From an uncultured Collinsella sp. (GTDB lineage Bacteria; Actinomycetota; Coriobacteriia; Coriobacteriales; Coriobacteriaceae), in the NCBI GenBank assembly GCA_900547505.1, contig URGY01000065.1:1-9167 (forward strand): a stretch of 9,167 nucleotides of DNA, given 5' to 3'. Shown piece after piece: positions 1-6,274 of the stretch (positions are counted from its first letter, which is position 1; each line of letters begins with the position of its first letter). The notes beneath the pieces were generated by a model. The model worked only from the letters and a program-made list of their open reading frames with translations, was not told where the DNA came from and did not search any database. The translations under genes were made by a program, and so were the position numbers.

Positions 1-36
1 TATTCGTCGGCAGCGTCAGATGTGTATAAGAGACAG
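1..36 (+). other. Untrimmed Illumina Nextera adapter (sequencing artefact)
   Basis: Bases 4-17 read TCGTCGGCAGCGTC and bases 18-36 read AGATGTGTATAAGAGACAG. The second block is the 19-base Tn5 mosaic end, and the two together are the complete 33-base Nextera read-1 adapter. Bases 1-3 (TAT) would be the end of an i5 index. Genomic sequence starts at base 37, directly after the mosaic end, in the middle of ileS. Two open frames that start inside this block (peptides beginning MCIRDS and MYKRQ) are adapter translations and not proteins. Confidence 0.97.
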
Positions 37-38
37 CC

Positions 39-1223
39 CCCGAGAAGGACATCCTCGACGTGTGGTGGGACTCCGGCGTGTCTTGGAAGGCCGTCTGCGT
101 GTACCGTCCCGAGCTGGAGTATCCGGCGGATGTGTACCTCGAGGGCTCCGACCAGCACCGCGGTTGGTTCCAGAGCTCGCTGCTCACCTCGGTGGGTGCC
201 AACGGCCACGCCCCGTACAAGGCGGTCGTCTCGCAGGGCTTCACCCTCGACGGCCAGGGCCGTAAGATGTCCAAGTCGCTCGGCAATGTCATCGACCCCA
301 ATAAGGTCTGCGACGAGATGGGCGCCGACATCATCCGTCTGTGGGTTGCATCCGTCGATACCAGCTCCGACGTGTCCATCGACCACGAGATCCTTGCCCG
401 TACGTCTGATGCCTACCGTCGTTTCCGCAACACGCTGCGCTTCCTGCTCTCCGAGCTCGAGGGTCAGTTTGAGCCCGAGACCGACGGCGTCGCCTTTGCC
501 GACCTGCTGCCTCTCGACAAGCTCATGGTTGCCCGCCTGACCCAGGTCCAGGCCGAGGTCGACGACGCTTACGCCAGCTACGAGTTCCCGCGCGCCTACC
601 GTGCGCTCTACGACTTCGTGGTTACCGAGCTCTCCAACGTGTACCTCGACGCCCTGAAGGACCGTCTGTACTGCGAGAAGCCCGGCTCGCTCGAGCGTCG
701 CAGCGCCCAGACCGTGCTGGCCGAGCTCTTCTCGATGCTCATGCGCGACCTGCAGCCGATCCTGTCCTATACGGTCGACGAGGCCATGGCCTATGCGCCC
801 GCCGGCTGCGTCGATCACCAGAAGTACGCCGCGCTGCTCGATTGGTACAAGTCGCCTATCACGGTCGACGAGGCCAATGAGTTTGAGGGCGTGCTCGAGG
901 CTTCGCTCGAGCTCCGTAGCGCCGTGACCAAGGCCCTTGAGGATGCTCGCTCCGCCGGCACCTTCACTAAGAGCCAGCAGGTCCGCGTCAAGGCGGTCGT
1001 TCCCGCCGAGATGTACGCGCTGCTGACCGGTGACAAGGCTGTCGACCTGGCCGAGTTCTACATCGTCTCCGATGTTGAGCTGACCCAGGGCGAGGAGCTT
1101 TCCGTTGCTATCGAGGCTGCCGAGGGCGAGCGCTGCGACCGTTGCTGGAACTACCGCACCACCGTCGGCGAGTACAACGGCCACGCTCACATTTGCAAGC
1201 GCTGCGCTGATGCGCTGAACTAA
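39..1223 (+). CDS. ileS: Isoleucyl-tRNA synthetase, C-terminal part (5' truncated)
   Basis: Class I aminoacyl-tRNA synthetase that charges tRNA-Ile in the cytoplasm. The frame is open from the first complete genomic codon (39) and starts PEKDILDVWWDSGVSW, matching the DVW(F/W)DSG block of bacterial IleRS just after the editing domain. Next come the second half of the Rossmann catalytic core (GSDQHRGWFQSSLL) and the KMSKS loop (GRKMSKSLGNV, bases 261-293). The helical anticodon-binding domain follows, then a C-terminal zinc finger with two Cys pairs (CDRC and CKRC) that ends ADALN. About 394 residues remain of a protein that is usually about 930-940, so the N-terminal HIGH motif and most of the editing domain lie off the contig. 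The truncation comes from the contig end (adapter at 1-36), not from gene decay. The zinc finger points to the common bacterial type. A possible GTG at 60 is internal and not a start. A terminator follows, so this gene ends its transcript. Confidence 0.97.
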   Translation, partial: PEKDILDVWWDSGVSWKAVCVYRPELEYPADVYLEGSDQHRGWFQSSLLTSVGANGHAPYKAVVSQGFTLDGQGRKMSKSLGNVIDPNKVCDEMGADIIRLWVASVDTSSDVSIDHEILARTSDAYRRFRNTLRFLLSELEGQFEPETDGVAFADLLPLDKLMVARLTQVQAEVDDAYASYEFPRAYRALYDFVVTELSNVYLDALKDRLYCEKPGSLERRSAQTVLAELFSMLMRDLQPILSYTVDEAMAYAPAGCVDHQKYAALLDWYKSPITVDEANEFEGVLEASLELRSAVTKALEDARSAGTFTKSQQVRVKAVVPAEMYALLTGDKAVDLAEFYIVSDVELTQGEELSVAIEAAEGERCDRCWNYRTTVGEYNGHAHICKRCADALN

Positions 1224-1224
1224 C

Positions 1225-1271
1225 CGTTGGGGACGTTCTTAAACGACTGTCAAACAAGAACGTCCCCCACG
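1225..1271. repeat. Long GGGGACGTTCTT hairpin (REP-like candidate)
   Basis: This is an inverted repeat two bases after the ileS stop codon. The arm GGGGACGTTCTT (1229-1240) pairs perfectly with AAGAACGTCCCC (1256-1267), and the stem extends by three more pairs (1225-1227 with 1269-1271) across one T/C mismatch. The loop is 15 bases. There is no T-run after it, so it is not itself a standard terminator; a separate terminator follows at 1290. The length and near-perfect pairing, together with the shared GGGGAC start in the hairpin at 4440-4480, suggest a dispersed intergenic element. Only one copy of this type is in the window, so the repeat status is inferred. Confidence 0.6.
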
Positions 1272-1289
1272 TCAACTTTTGTCACGTCC

Positions 1290-1328
1290 AAGCGGCATTC
1301 TGTTTTTCGGAATGCCGCTTTCGTTTTT
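1290..1328 (+). terminator. Intrinsic terminator of ileS
   Basis: A perfect 11-bp stem, AAGCGGCATTC (1290-1300) with GAATGCCGCTT (1310-1320), is followed by TCGTTTTT (1321-1328). This is a standard rho-independent terminator. It separates ileS from lspA, so these two genes are probably not one transcript, although they are adjacent in many Gram-positive genomes. Confidence 0.9.
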
Positions 1329-1382
1329 AGCTGGTTATTTCGCTAGCGTTGGTGAATATGCTGCGCGTTTGGCGTTTGTCAC

Positions 1383-1390
1383 TATAAGAT
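1383..1390 (+). promoter_or_regulatory. Possible -10 region for lspA
   Basis: The bases TATAAGAT contain TATAAG and TAAGAT, both acceptable sigma-70 type -10 hexamers, about 50 bases before the lspA start. No convincing -35 element lies 16-18 bases upstream. A promoter is expected here because a strong terminator closes the previous gene. Apart from this, 1329-1440 shows nothing I can name. Confidence 0.3.
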
Positions 1391-1440
1391 GATTACTTGC
1401 GTTAAACGTAATTCGATGTTCTTGAGGGTAGGGGATTTCT

Positions 1441-2040
1441 TTGGGTCGTACTGGGGATATGACGCCGCCTTTGCGTTGGCGGTTGGGTGTTGCTGATGGG
1501 GTGGCGCTGGTTGTGCTGCTTGTTGACCAGCTGACCAAGCTTGCGGTTCGTGCCGTGGGCGACGCTTTGCATGTGACCGTCATCCCCGGTGTCATCGACT
1601 TTATGTTTGTCCGCAATATCGGTGCTGCCTTTAGTATGGGCGAGGGGCATGGCATCGCGTTTGCCGTGCTGGCGTTGGCGGTCATTATCGCTATTGCCGT
1701 GTACCTCGTTCGTGCACCCAAGCTCGCCCATCTTGAGGTCGTGGGCATGGCGATGGTTGCGGGCGGTGCTATTGGCAACGCTATCGATCGTTTGGCCTTT
1801 GGCTTCGTGACCGATTTTATTGCCACCACCTTCATCGACTTCCCCGTCTTCAATGTTGCCGATATCGGCATTACCTTGGGCGTCGTGCTCGCCCTCTTCG
1901 GCTACATGTTCTTGAGCCCCGCTGCCCGTGAGGTCGATGCGACCGCTGAGCTTAACGCCCGTGACGAGGCCCGCGCTAAGCGCAAGGCCCAGCAACGCGG
2001 GGAGCGTGCCCGCAAAATTCGCGAAAGGAACGAGCGCTAA
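1441..2040 (+). CDS. lspA: Lipoprotein signal peptidase (signal peptidase II)
   Basis: Membrane aspartic protease (A08) that removes the signal peptide from diacylglyceryl-modified prolipoproteins. The conserved blocks are all present: LLVDQLTK (D29), FVRNIGAAFSM (57-66), GGAIGNAIDR with catalytic Asp116, and FNVADIGI with catalytic Asp141. Four hydrophobic segments lie near 17-36, 70-92, 100-116 and 141-159. The TTG start at 1441 is chosen because a purine-rich site (AGGGTAGGGGA, 1425-1435) ends five bases before it; an ATG at 1459 has no well-spaced site. The protein has 199 residues against a usual 150-170. The excess is a basic, Arg/Lys/Glu-rich tail (about 163-199), probably a cytoplasmic helix. 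The stop overlaps the next start by one base (TAATG), which implies translational coupling. Confidence 0.95.
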   Translation: MGRTGDMTPPLRWRLGVADGVALVVLLVDQLTKLAVRAVGDALHVTVIPGVIDFMFVRNIGAAFSMGEGHGIAFAVLALAVIIAIAVYLVRAPKLAHLEVVGMAMVAGGAIGNAIDRLAFGFVTDFIATTFIDFPVFNVADIGITLGVVLALFGYMFLSPAAREVDATAELNARDEARAKRKAQQRGERARKIRERNER

Positions 2041-3053
2041 TGGCCGACATCCATATTCTTGTTGCCGACGATGCCGCCGGTCAGCGTCTTGACGCTTATC
2101 TGGGCGCCAATGACGGCTGCCCTACACGTTCTGCCTGCGCGCATTTGATCGAGGGTGGCGCCGTCGCTGTCAATGGCGAGACCTGCCTGTCCAAAAAGTA
2201 CGCCGTGCGAGCCGGCGATCGTATTTCGGTCGATTTGCCCGAGCCGCACGATCCCACCGATGTGATTCCCGAGGCCATCCCGCTCGACATTCGCTATGAG
2301 GACGATTATCTCATTGTGCTCTCCAAGCAGCGCGGCCTGGTGTGCCATCCTGCGCATGGCCATGAGAGCGGTACGCTCGCGAATGCCCTGGTCTATCACT
2401 GCGGTATCGACCATCTGGGCACCGTGCAGGGCGAGGACCGCCCCGGTATTGTGCATCGCCTGGATCGCGATACCTCGGGTCTCATGCTTGCGGCAAAGGA
2501 CGATGACACCCAGCGCGCGCTCCAAAATCTCATCCGCACGCGTACGCTCGACCGTCGCTATATCACACTTGTTCACGGGCACATCGCCATGGACGAGGGC
2601 ACCATCAACACCGGCATTGCCCGATCGACGCGCGACCGTGTCAAGATGGCGGTTTCGGACGATCCTTTCGCGCGCCAGGCCATTACGACCTTTAAGGTCC
2701 TCGAGCGCTTCGATTCCACGCGTTTCGACGACGGCTATACGCTAGTCGAGTGCCACCTGTTTACGGGCCGCACGCATCAGATTCGTGTGCATATGCGCCA
2801 TATCAACCACGCCTGCGTGGGCGATCCACTCTACGGCAAGTGCGATGCACGCGCCGATCAGGGTCTGACCAGGCAATTCCTTCATTCCTGGCGCGTCGCA
2901 TTCGACCATCCCGTGACGGGCGAGCGCATCGAATGCCGCGACGAGCTGCCGTGGGATCTCGCTGCGGTTCTTGACGACCTGGCCCCGCGTTCGCTTGGCC
3001 GCACCGCCGCCGGCGACGACATCGTCCCACAGCTTGGCCTTCTCGAAGCCTAG
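2040..3053 (+). CDS. RluA-family pseudouridine synthase
   Basis: Isomerises uridine to pseudouridine in RNA, probably large-subunit rRNA. An N-terminal S4 RNA-binding domain (about 14-65, including GQRLDAYL and GGAVAVNG) is followed by the catalytic domain. The signature HRLDRDTSGLML (139-150) carries the catalytic Asp142, and the RluA-family blocks TGRTHQIRVHMRHI (242-255) and GDPLYG (261-266) follow. The length of 337 fits RluD/RluC-type enzymes with an S4 domain. The position right after lspA matches Bacillus ylyB, an RluD-like gene, but the exact target uridines cannot be read from sequence, so no symbol is given. The start ATG overlaps the lspA stop by one base, with AAAGGA at 2024-2029 as a somewhat distant ribosome site. 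The last 25 or so residues are a loose tail. No terminator hairpin is seen in the 82 bases after the stop. Confidence 0.93.
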   Translation: MADIHILVADDAAGQRLDAYLGANDGCPTRSACAHLIEGGAVAVNGETCLSKKYAVRAGDRISVDLPEPHDPTDVIPEAIPLDIRYEDDYLIVLSKQRGLVCHPAHGHESGTLANALVYHCGIDHLGTVQGEDRPGIVHRLDRDTSGLMLAAKDDDTQRALQNLIRTRTLDRRYITLVHGHIAMDEGTINTGIARSTRDRVKMAVSDDPFARQAITTFKVLERFDSTRFDDGYTLVECHLFTGRTHQIRVHMRHINHACVGDPLYGKCDARADQGLTRQFLHSWRVAFDHPVTGERIECRDELPWDLAAVLDDLAPRSLGRTAAGDDIVPQLGLLEA

Positions 3054-3071
3054 CCGGTATTAGGTGGTTTC

Positions 3072-3105
3072 TTGAACTCGGTAAGCCTGCGGTAAGATAT
3101 ACGAT
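3072..3105 (+). promoter_or_regulatory. Possible promoter for the glycosyltransferase gene
   Basis: TTGAAC (3072-3077) resembles a -35 box and TAAGAT (3093-3098) a -10 box, with a short 15-base gap. TACGAT (3100-3105) is an alternative -10 that would be too far from it. The gap between the flanking genes is only 82 bases. Spacing is not ideal, so this is tentative. Confidence 0.35.
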
Positions 3106-3135
3106 TGTTTACGTAACGCGTTCCTGGGAGCCTGC

Positions 3136-4431
3136 ATGCTCGCCTTTTTACAAACCAACACACCCATCGTGATCTTCAATCAGATTGTCGTCACGCTGCT
3201 CACGGTCTGCTTTCTGTACCAGGTGGTCTTCTTTGTCATCGGCGCTCTCCGTGGCGAGGTCGCGCCTCCCAAGGCCAAAAAACTCCACCGGTACGCCTTC
3301 TTCATTGCTGCGCATAACGAGGAAGCCGTAATTGCCAATCTCGTACGCTCCATCAAGGACCAGGACTATCCGTCCGAGCTTATCGAAGTCTTTGTCGTTG
3401 CCGACGCCTGCACTGATAACACCGCGCAGCTCGCGCGCGAGGCCGGTGCCATTGTTTACGAGCGCAATGACCTGGCCCGTAAGGGCAAGAGCTGGGTCAT
3501 GGACTTTGGTTTCGATCGCATTCTCAACGAGTATCCCGACACGTTTGAGGGCTACTTTATCTTCGATGCCGACAACGTTATCTCCCGCGATTACGTCTCC
3601 AAGATGAATGATGCCTTTGACCAGGGCTTCCATGTGGTCACGAGCTATCGCAACTCCAAGAACTTCGGCAGTTCGTGGATTTCGTCTGCCAACGCCACCT
3701 GGTATCTGCGTGAGGCCCGCTTCCTTAACAACGCGCGTAATATCTGCAAGACGTCCTGCGCTGTCTCGGGTTCGGGTTACCTCATCTCCGCCAGTGTTAT
3801 CGAGGGCATGCACGGTTGGCAGTTCCATACGCTGACCGAGGACATCCAGTTCACCACGTTCTGCGCCATTCACGGCATCCGCATCGGTTATGCGCCGGCG
3901 GAGTTCTTTGACGAGCAACCCGTGACGTTTAAGGCGTCCTGGAAACAGCGCATGCGTTGGACCAAGGGCTTCTACCAGGTCTTTTTTACCTATGGCAAGC
4001 ATCTTGTCAAATCGACGTTTCGCTATCATCGCTTTGCCGCATATGACATGTTTATGACCATCGCTCCGGGCATGCTGCTGTCCCTGATCTCCATGCTTGC
4101 CAACGCGACCTTCCTCATCGTGGGCGGGCTTTCGCACGGCTTTTTGGCCACCGAGGTCGAGATGCAGGCTTGTGCCGCCTCGCTCATTATGACCTTTGTC
4201 ATGATGTATCAGACCTTCTTTATCCTGGCGCTACTCACGACCATCTTCGAGTACAAGCACATTCATTGCGCGCAAAAGTGGCGTTTGGTGACCAACCTGT
4301 TTACCTTCCCGATCTTTATGTTCAGCTATATCCCCATCACGGTGGCTGCTCTGTTCCTAAAGGTCGACTGGGTCCCGACGCAGCACGCCGTCAACGTTAC
4401 TCTCGACGAGGTCATGCAAGGCGCCAAATAA
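3136..4431 (+). CDS. Membrane family-2 glycosyltransferase, processive type
   Basis: Transfers sugars from a nucleotide-sugar donor at the inner face of the membrane, probably to make a cell-surface polysaccharide or glycolipid. There is one N-terminal membrane segment (about 10-38). A GT-A domain follows, with IAAHNEE (58-63), the first Asp in VADACTDN (D90), the DxD motif FDADN (D144, D146), the TED general-base motif (D236) and QRMRW (271-275). The last is the QxxRW signature of processive enzymes such as cellulose and poly-N-acetylglucosamine synthases. About three membrane segments follow (303-333, 345-371, 385-409). At 431 residues it is close to IcaA/PgaC size. Substrate and product cannot be told from sequence: no polysaccharide export, deacetylase or other glycosyltransferase gene lies next to it. 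The ATG at 3136 has GGGAG at 3126-3130. The gene ends nine bases before a terminator-like hairpin and seems to be transcribed alone. Confidence 0.9.
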   Translation: MLAFLQTNTPIVIFNQIVVTLLTVCFLYQVVFFVIGALRGEVAPPKAKKLHRYAFFIAAHNEEAVIANLVRSIKDQDYPSELIEVFVVADACTDNTAQLAREAGAIVYERNDLARKGKSWVMDFGFDRILNEYPDTFEGYFIFDADNVISRDYVSKMNDAFDQGFHVVTSYRNSKNFGSSWISSANATWYLREARFLNNARNICKTSCAVSGSGYLISASVIEGMHGWQFHTLTEDIQFTTFCAIHGIRIGYAPAEFFDEQPVTFKASWKQRMRWTKGFYQVFFTYGKHLVKSTFRYHRFAAYDMFMTIAPGMLLSLISMLANATFLIVGGLSHGFLATEVEMQACAASLIMTFVMMYQTFFILALLTTIFEYKHIHCAQKWRLVTNLFTFPIFMFSYIPITVAALFLKVDWVPTQHAVNVTLDEVMQGAK

Positions 4432-4439
4432 CCACCACC

Positions 4440-4481
4440 AAAACCACCGCAAAGGGGACAGGCACCTTTGTGGTGGTTTTT
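4440..4481 (+). terminator. GGGGACAGGCACC hairpin acting as terminator
   Basis: The arm AAAACCACCGCAAAGG (4440-4455) pairs with CCTTTGTGGTGGTTTT (4465-4480): 16 pairs with a single G-T wobble. The loop is GGACAGGCA, and the 3' arm ends in TTTTT (4477-4481). The stem plus T-run suit an intrinsic terminator for the glycosyltransferase gene, and the A-run on the other side would also allow termination on the minus strand. The centre contains GGGGACAGGCACCTTT, a sequence I associate from memory with intergenic hairpins in many bacteria, so it may also be a dispersed repeat. Confidence 0.75.
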
Positions 4482-4512
4482 GCGTTTGAGCAGCTGACCA
4501 TGGAGGTGCACA

Positions 4513-4935
4513 ATGTCCTACATCCCATTTTGGATTTGCATCTTTGCCGGTGCGGTGGTTGATGCCCGTGAGCGACGCTTTCCCAATGAGCTTGCCGGCG
4601 CGTGTGCCGTGGCGGCGTTAGCAGGCGTTTGGCTCGACAAAGGTGTTAATACGGCGCTTGACCACGCCGGTCTTGCGGTCATCGTCTACCTTGCCCTTGT
4701 GCTCACTGAGTCTCTCTGGCGGCGCCTCCGCCAGGCCCCCGGCATCGGCATGGGGGACGTCAAGGCGCTCTTCGCGCTTTGCACGCTCGACCCTATGGGC
4801 GGCATCGTGGCATTTGCCGTCGCGCTCCTGATCCTTGCCCTCTCCTGCCTCATCACAAAATTGCACTCCCTGCCATTGCTCCCGTTTTTGGTGCCGATTT
4901 TTGCCATAATCGAGGTCGTGGGCTGCACATTGTAA
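4513..4935 (+). CDS. A24-family prepilin peptidase (TadV/CpaA-like)
   Basis: Inner-membrane aspartic protease that cleaves the leader of type IV pilin-like or Tad/Flp pilin precursors. Both active-site aspartates are in place: D17 in VVDARERRFPNE and D82 in the GxGD motif (GIGMGDVKALFAL, 77-89). The protein has 140 residues and five or six hydrophobic segments. It lacks the N-terminal cysteine-rich methyltransferase half of the larger PilD enzymes, which makes it a minimal TadV/CpaA type. The ATG at 4513 is supported by GGAGG at 4502-4506. No pilin, ATPase or secretin gene is adjacent, so its substrates must be encoded elsewhere. The gene follows the hairpin at 4440-4481 closely and no promoter is evident in between, so it may depend on read-through. 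Confidence 0.88.
   Translation: MSYIPFWICIFAGAVVDARERRFPNELAGACAVAALAGVWLDKGVNTALDHAGLAVIVYLALVLTESLWRRLRQAPGIGMGDVKALFALCTLDPMGGIVAFAVALLILALSCLITKLHSLPLLPFLVPIFAIIEVVGCTL
4902..4910 (+). promoter_or_regulatory. Possible extended -10 promoter for the dGTPase gene
   Basis: TGCCATAAT is a TG-N-CATAAT extended -10 element located inside the 3' end of the prepilin peptidase gene, 57 bases before the next start codon. No good -35 is seen at normal spacing, which is tolerable for extended -10 promoters. The dGTPase gene could also be read from upstream, as the intergenic gap is only 31 bases. Confidence 0.35.
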
Positions 4936-4966
4936 CCGATTGCGCATCCTTCTTAAGGAGCATGCC

Positions 4967-6214
4967 ATGGCAACTAATCAAGAAACGGCCGTCATTAAGG
5001 CGCGCATGGACCGTATTCCTTCGGCGTTGTCGCCCGAGCTGGTCGAGCGCATTTCCGCCGATCGTGCTTCGGGTGCCGTCAACCCGTATCGTTGCAACGA
5101 CGATCAGGTCATTCGTCGTATTGATCGCGCTGCCGACAAAGGCACGCTTATGCGTCCGGCCTTTATGCGCGATACCGAAAAGATTTTGCATCTGCCCGCA
5201 TACACCCGCTATGCAGGCAAAACGCAGGTCTTCAGTTTTCGCAGCAACGACGACCTGTCACGCCGCGGTCTGCACGTGCAGCTTGTCTCGCGCATTGCGC
5301 GCGATATCGGTCGCGCCCTGGGGCTTAACTGCGATCTGATCGAGGCGATTGGCCTGGGCCACGACTTGGGCCACACTCCCTTTGGCCATGCAGGCGAGCG
5401 ATTCCTCAACGATATTTATCACGAACATACGGGTCGCTATTTTTTCCATAACGTGCAGTCGGTCCGCGTGCTCGATGCCCTGTACGGCCGTAACGTGTCG
5501 CTCCAGACGCTCGACGGCGTCTTGTGCCACAACGGCGAGTACGAGCAACGCGTGTTTGAGCTCTCGGACATGGGTTCCTTTGACCAGTTCGATCAGACGG
5601 TTGAGGACTGCATTGCCAAGGGCTATAGCGCAATTGAGCACCTGCGTCCCATGACGCTCGAAGGCTGCGTGGTTCGCATCTCGGATATCCTTGCCTACGT
5701 TGGGCGCGATCGCCAAGACGCCATCGCGGCGGGCCTGCTGTCGCCCGATGCTTTTGACGATGGCCTGGGTGGGGCATACAACAGCTGGATTCTTACGCAT
5801 GCCTCCATCGATATCGTTGAGCACAGCTATGGCAAGCCGCGCATCGAGATGAGCGAGGAGCTGTTTGAGGAAATCCGCCGAGCCAAGCGCGAGAACTACG
5901 TAAAGATCTATAGCAAGGGCGGCATCGAAGGCGACTCCGAAGCGGAGCTGCGCGAGGCGTTCGAAAAGCTCTACGACCGTTGCCTGCAGGATATAAACGA
6001 AGGCGACGAGTCCTCGTACATCTTTAAGCACCACATTTCTCGCATTGAGCAGCAGCTTTCCTACTACGATCGCGCCTATGCCTGGCAGGATGACAAGGAT
6101 CAAGCGGTGGTGGATTACATCGCGAGCATGACGGACGGCTATTTCTGCGAGCTCACGAGCAAGTTGTTCCCGGGATTAAAGTTTCCCCATCGTACCTATA
6201 TTAACGAACGGTAG
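4967..6214 (+). CDS. dgt: dGTPase-family HD-domain dNTP triphosphohydrolase
   Basis: Metal-dependent hydrolase predicted to split dGTP or other dNTPs into the deoxynucleoside and triphosphate, adjusting the nucleotide pool. The HD motif is complete: H103 (RRGLHVQLVSRIAR), H132-D133 (GLGHDLGHTPFGHAGE, 129-144) and D240 (VRISDILAY). The family's KTQVF block is at 85-89 (RYAGKTQVF). The C-terminal part (about 290-415) is less typical. Length is 415 from this start. The ATG at 4967 is chosen because AAGGAG (4955-4960) lies six bases upstream; an in-frame TTG at 4940 overlaps that site and is unlikely. The segment before the first His (MRPAFMRDTEKILHLPAYT) differs from the classical RTPFQRDRDRI type of start, so this may be a subfamily with other dNTP preference. 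The last codons and the stop lie inside a LexA-type palindrome in front of rarA. Confidence 0.87.
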   Translation: MATNQETAVIKARMDRIPSALSPELVERISADRASGAVNPYRCNDDQVIRRIDRAADKGTLMRPAFMRDTEKILHLPAYTRYAGKTQVFSFRSNDDLSRRGLHVQLVSRIARDIGRALGLNCDLIEAIGLGHDLGHTPFGHAGERFLNDIYHEHTGRYFFHNVQSVRVLDALYGRNVSLQTLDGVLCHNGEYEQRVFELSDMGSFDQFDQTVEDCIAKGYSAIEHLRPMTLEGCVVRISDILAYVGRDRQDAIAAGLLSPDAFDDGLGGAYNSWILTHASIDIVEHSYGKPRIEMSEELFEEIRRAKRENYVKIYSKGGIEGDSEAELREAFEKLYDRCLQDINEGDESSYIFKHHISRIEQQLSYYDRAYAWQDDKDQAVVDYIASMTDGYFCELTSKLFPGLKFPHRTYINER

Positions 6215-6218
6215 TTCG
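6205..6218. promoter_or_regulatory. Candidate LexA (SOS) box upstream of rarA
   Basis: CGAACGGTAGTTCG is a perfect inverted repeat, CGAAC-N4-GTTCG; one more pair on each side gives ACGAAC/GTTCGT (6204-6219). It matches the GAAC-N4-GTTC core of the LexA box of Bacillus and actinobacteria. It overlaps the dGTPase stop codon (TAG, 6212-6214) and covers the place of a -35 element for the TATACT box at 6230, a good position for repression. The site lies 56 bases before the rarA start. There is no T-run, so a terminator is unlikely. No second GAAC-N4-GTTC was found by eye in the window. Confidence 0.65.
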
Positions 6219-6229
6219 TATCATTTCGG

Positions 6230-6235
6230 TATACT
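6230..6235 (+). promoter_or_regulatory. -10 box of the rarA promoter
   Basis: TATACT is a near-consensus -10 hexamer 39 bases before the chosen rarA ATG. The -35 region at normal spacing (about 6207-6212) has no clear TTGACA match and is taken up by the CGAAC-N4-GTTCG palindrome. Transcription would begin near 6242, giving a leader of about 33 bases. Confidence 0.5.
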
Positions 6236-6274
6236 GTTAGTGGAAAACGTTTTTGATTGATGCACGGGATGGCT

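Noticed and set aside
20..540. Two open frames starting in the adapter (MCIRDS..., 20-265; MYKRQ..., 22-540)
   Set aside because: Their start codons are in the Nextera mosaic end and they run out of frame through ileS, whose own frame is clearly coding.
3148..4137. 329-codon open frame on the minus strand
   Set aside because: It is fully antisense to the glycosyltransferase gene, whose motifs are all intact, and its translation shows no recognisable domain. Long antisense frames are common with this GC-rich codon use.
4170..4562. 130-codon + strand frame bridging the glycosyltransferase end and the peptidase start
   Set aside because: It runs through the terminator hairpin and overlaps two better supported genes in other frames.
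5258..6103. 281-codon minus-strand open frame opposite the dGTPase gene
   Set aside because: It mirrors the codon bias of a clearly coding + strand gene and has no ribosome site or motif of note.
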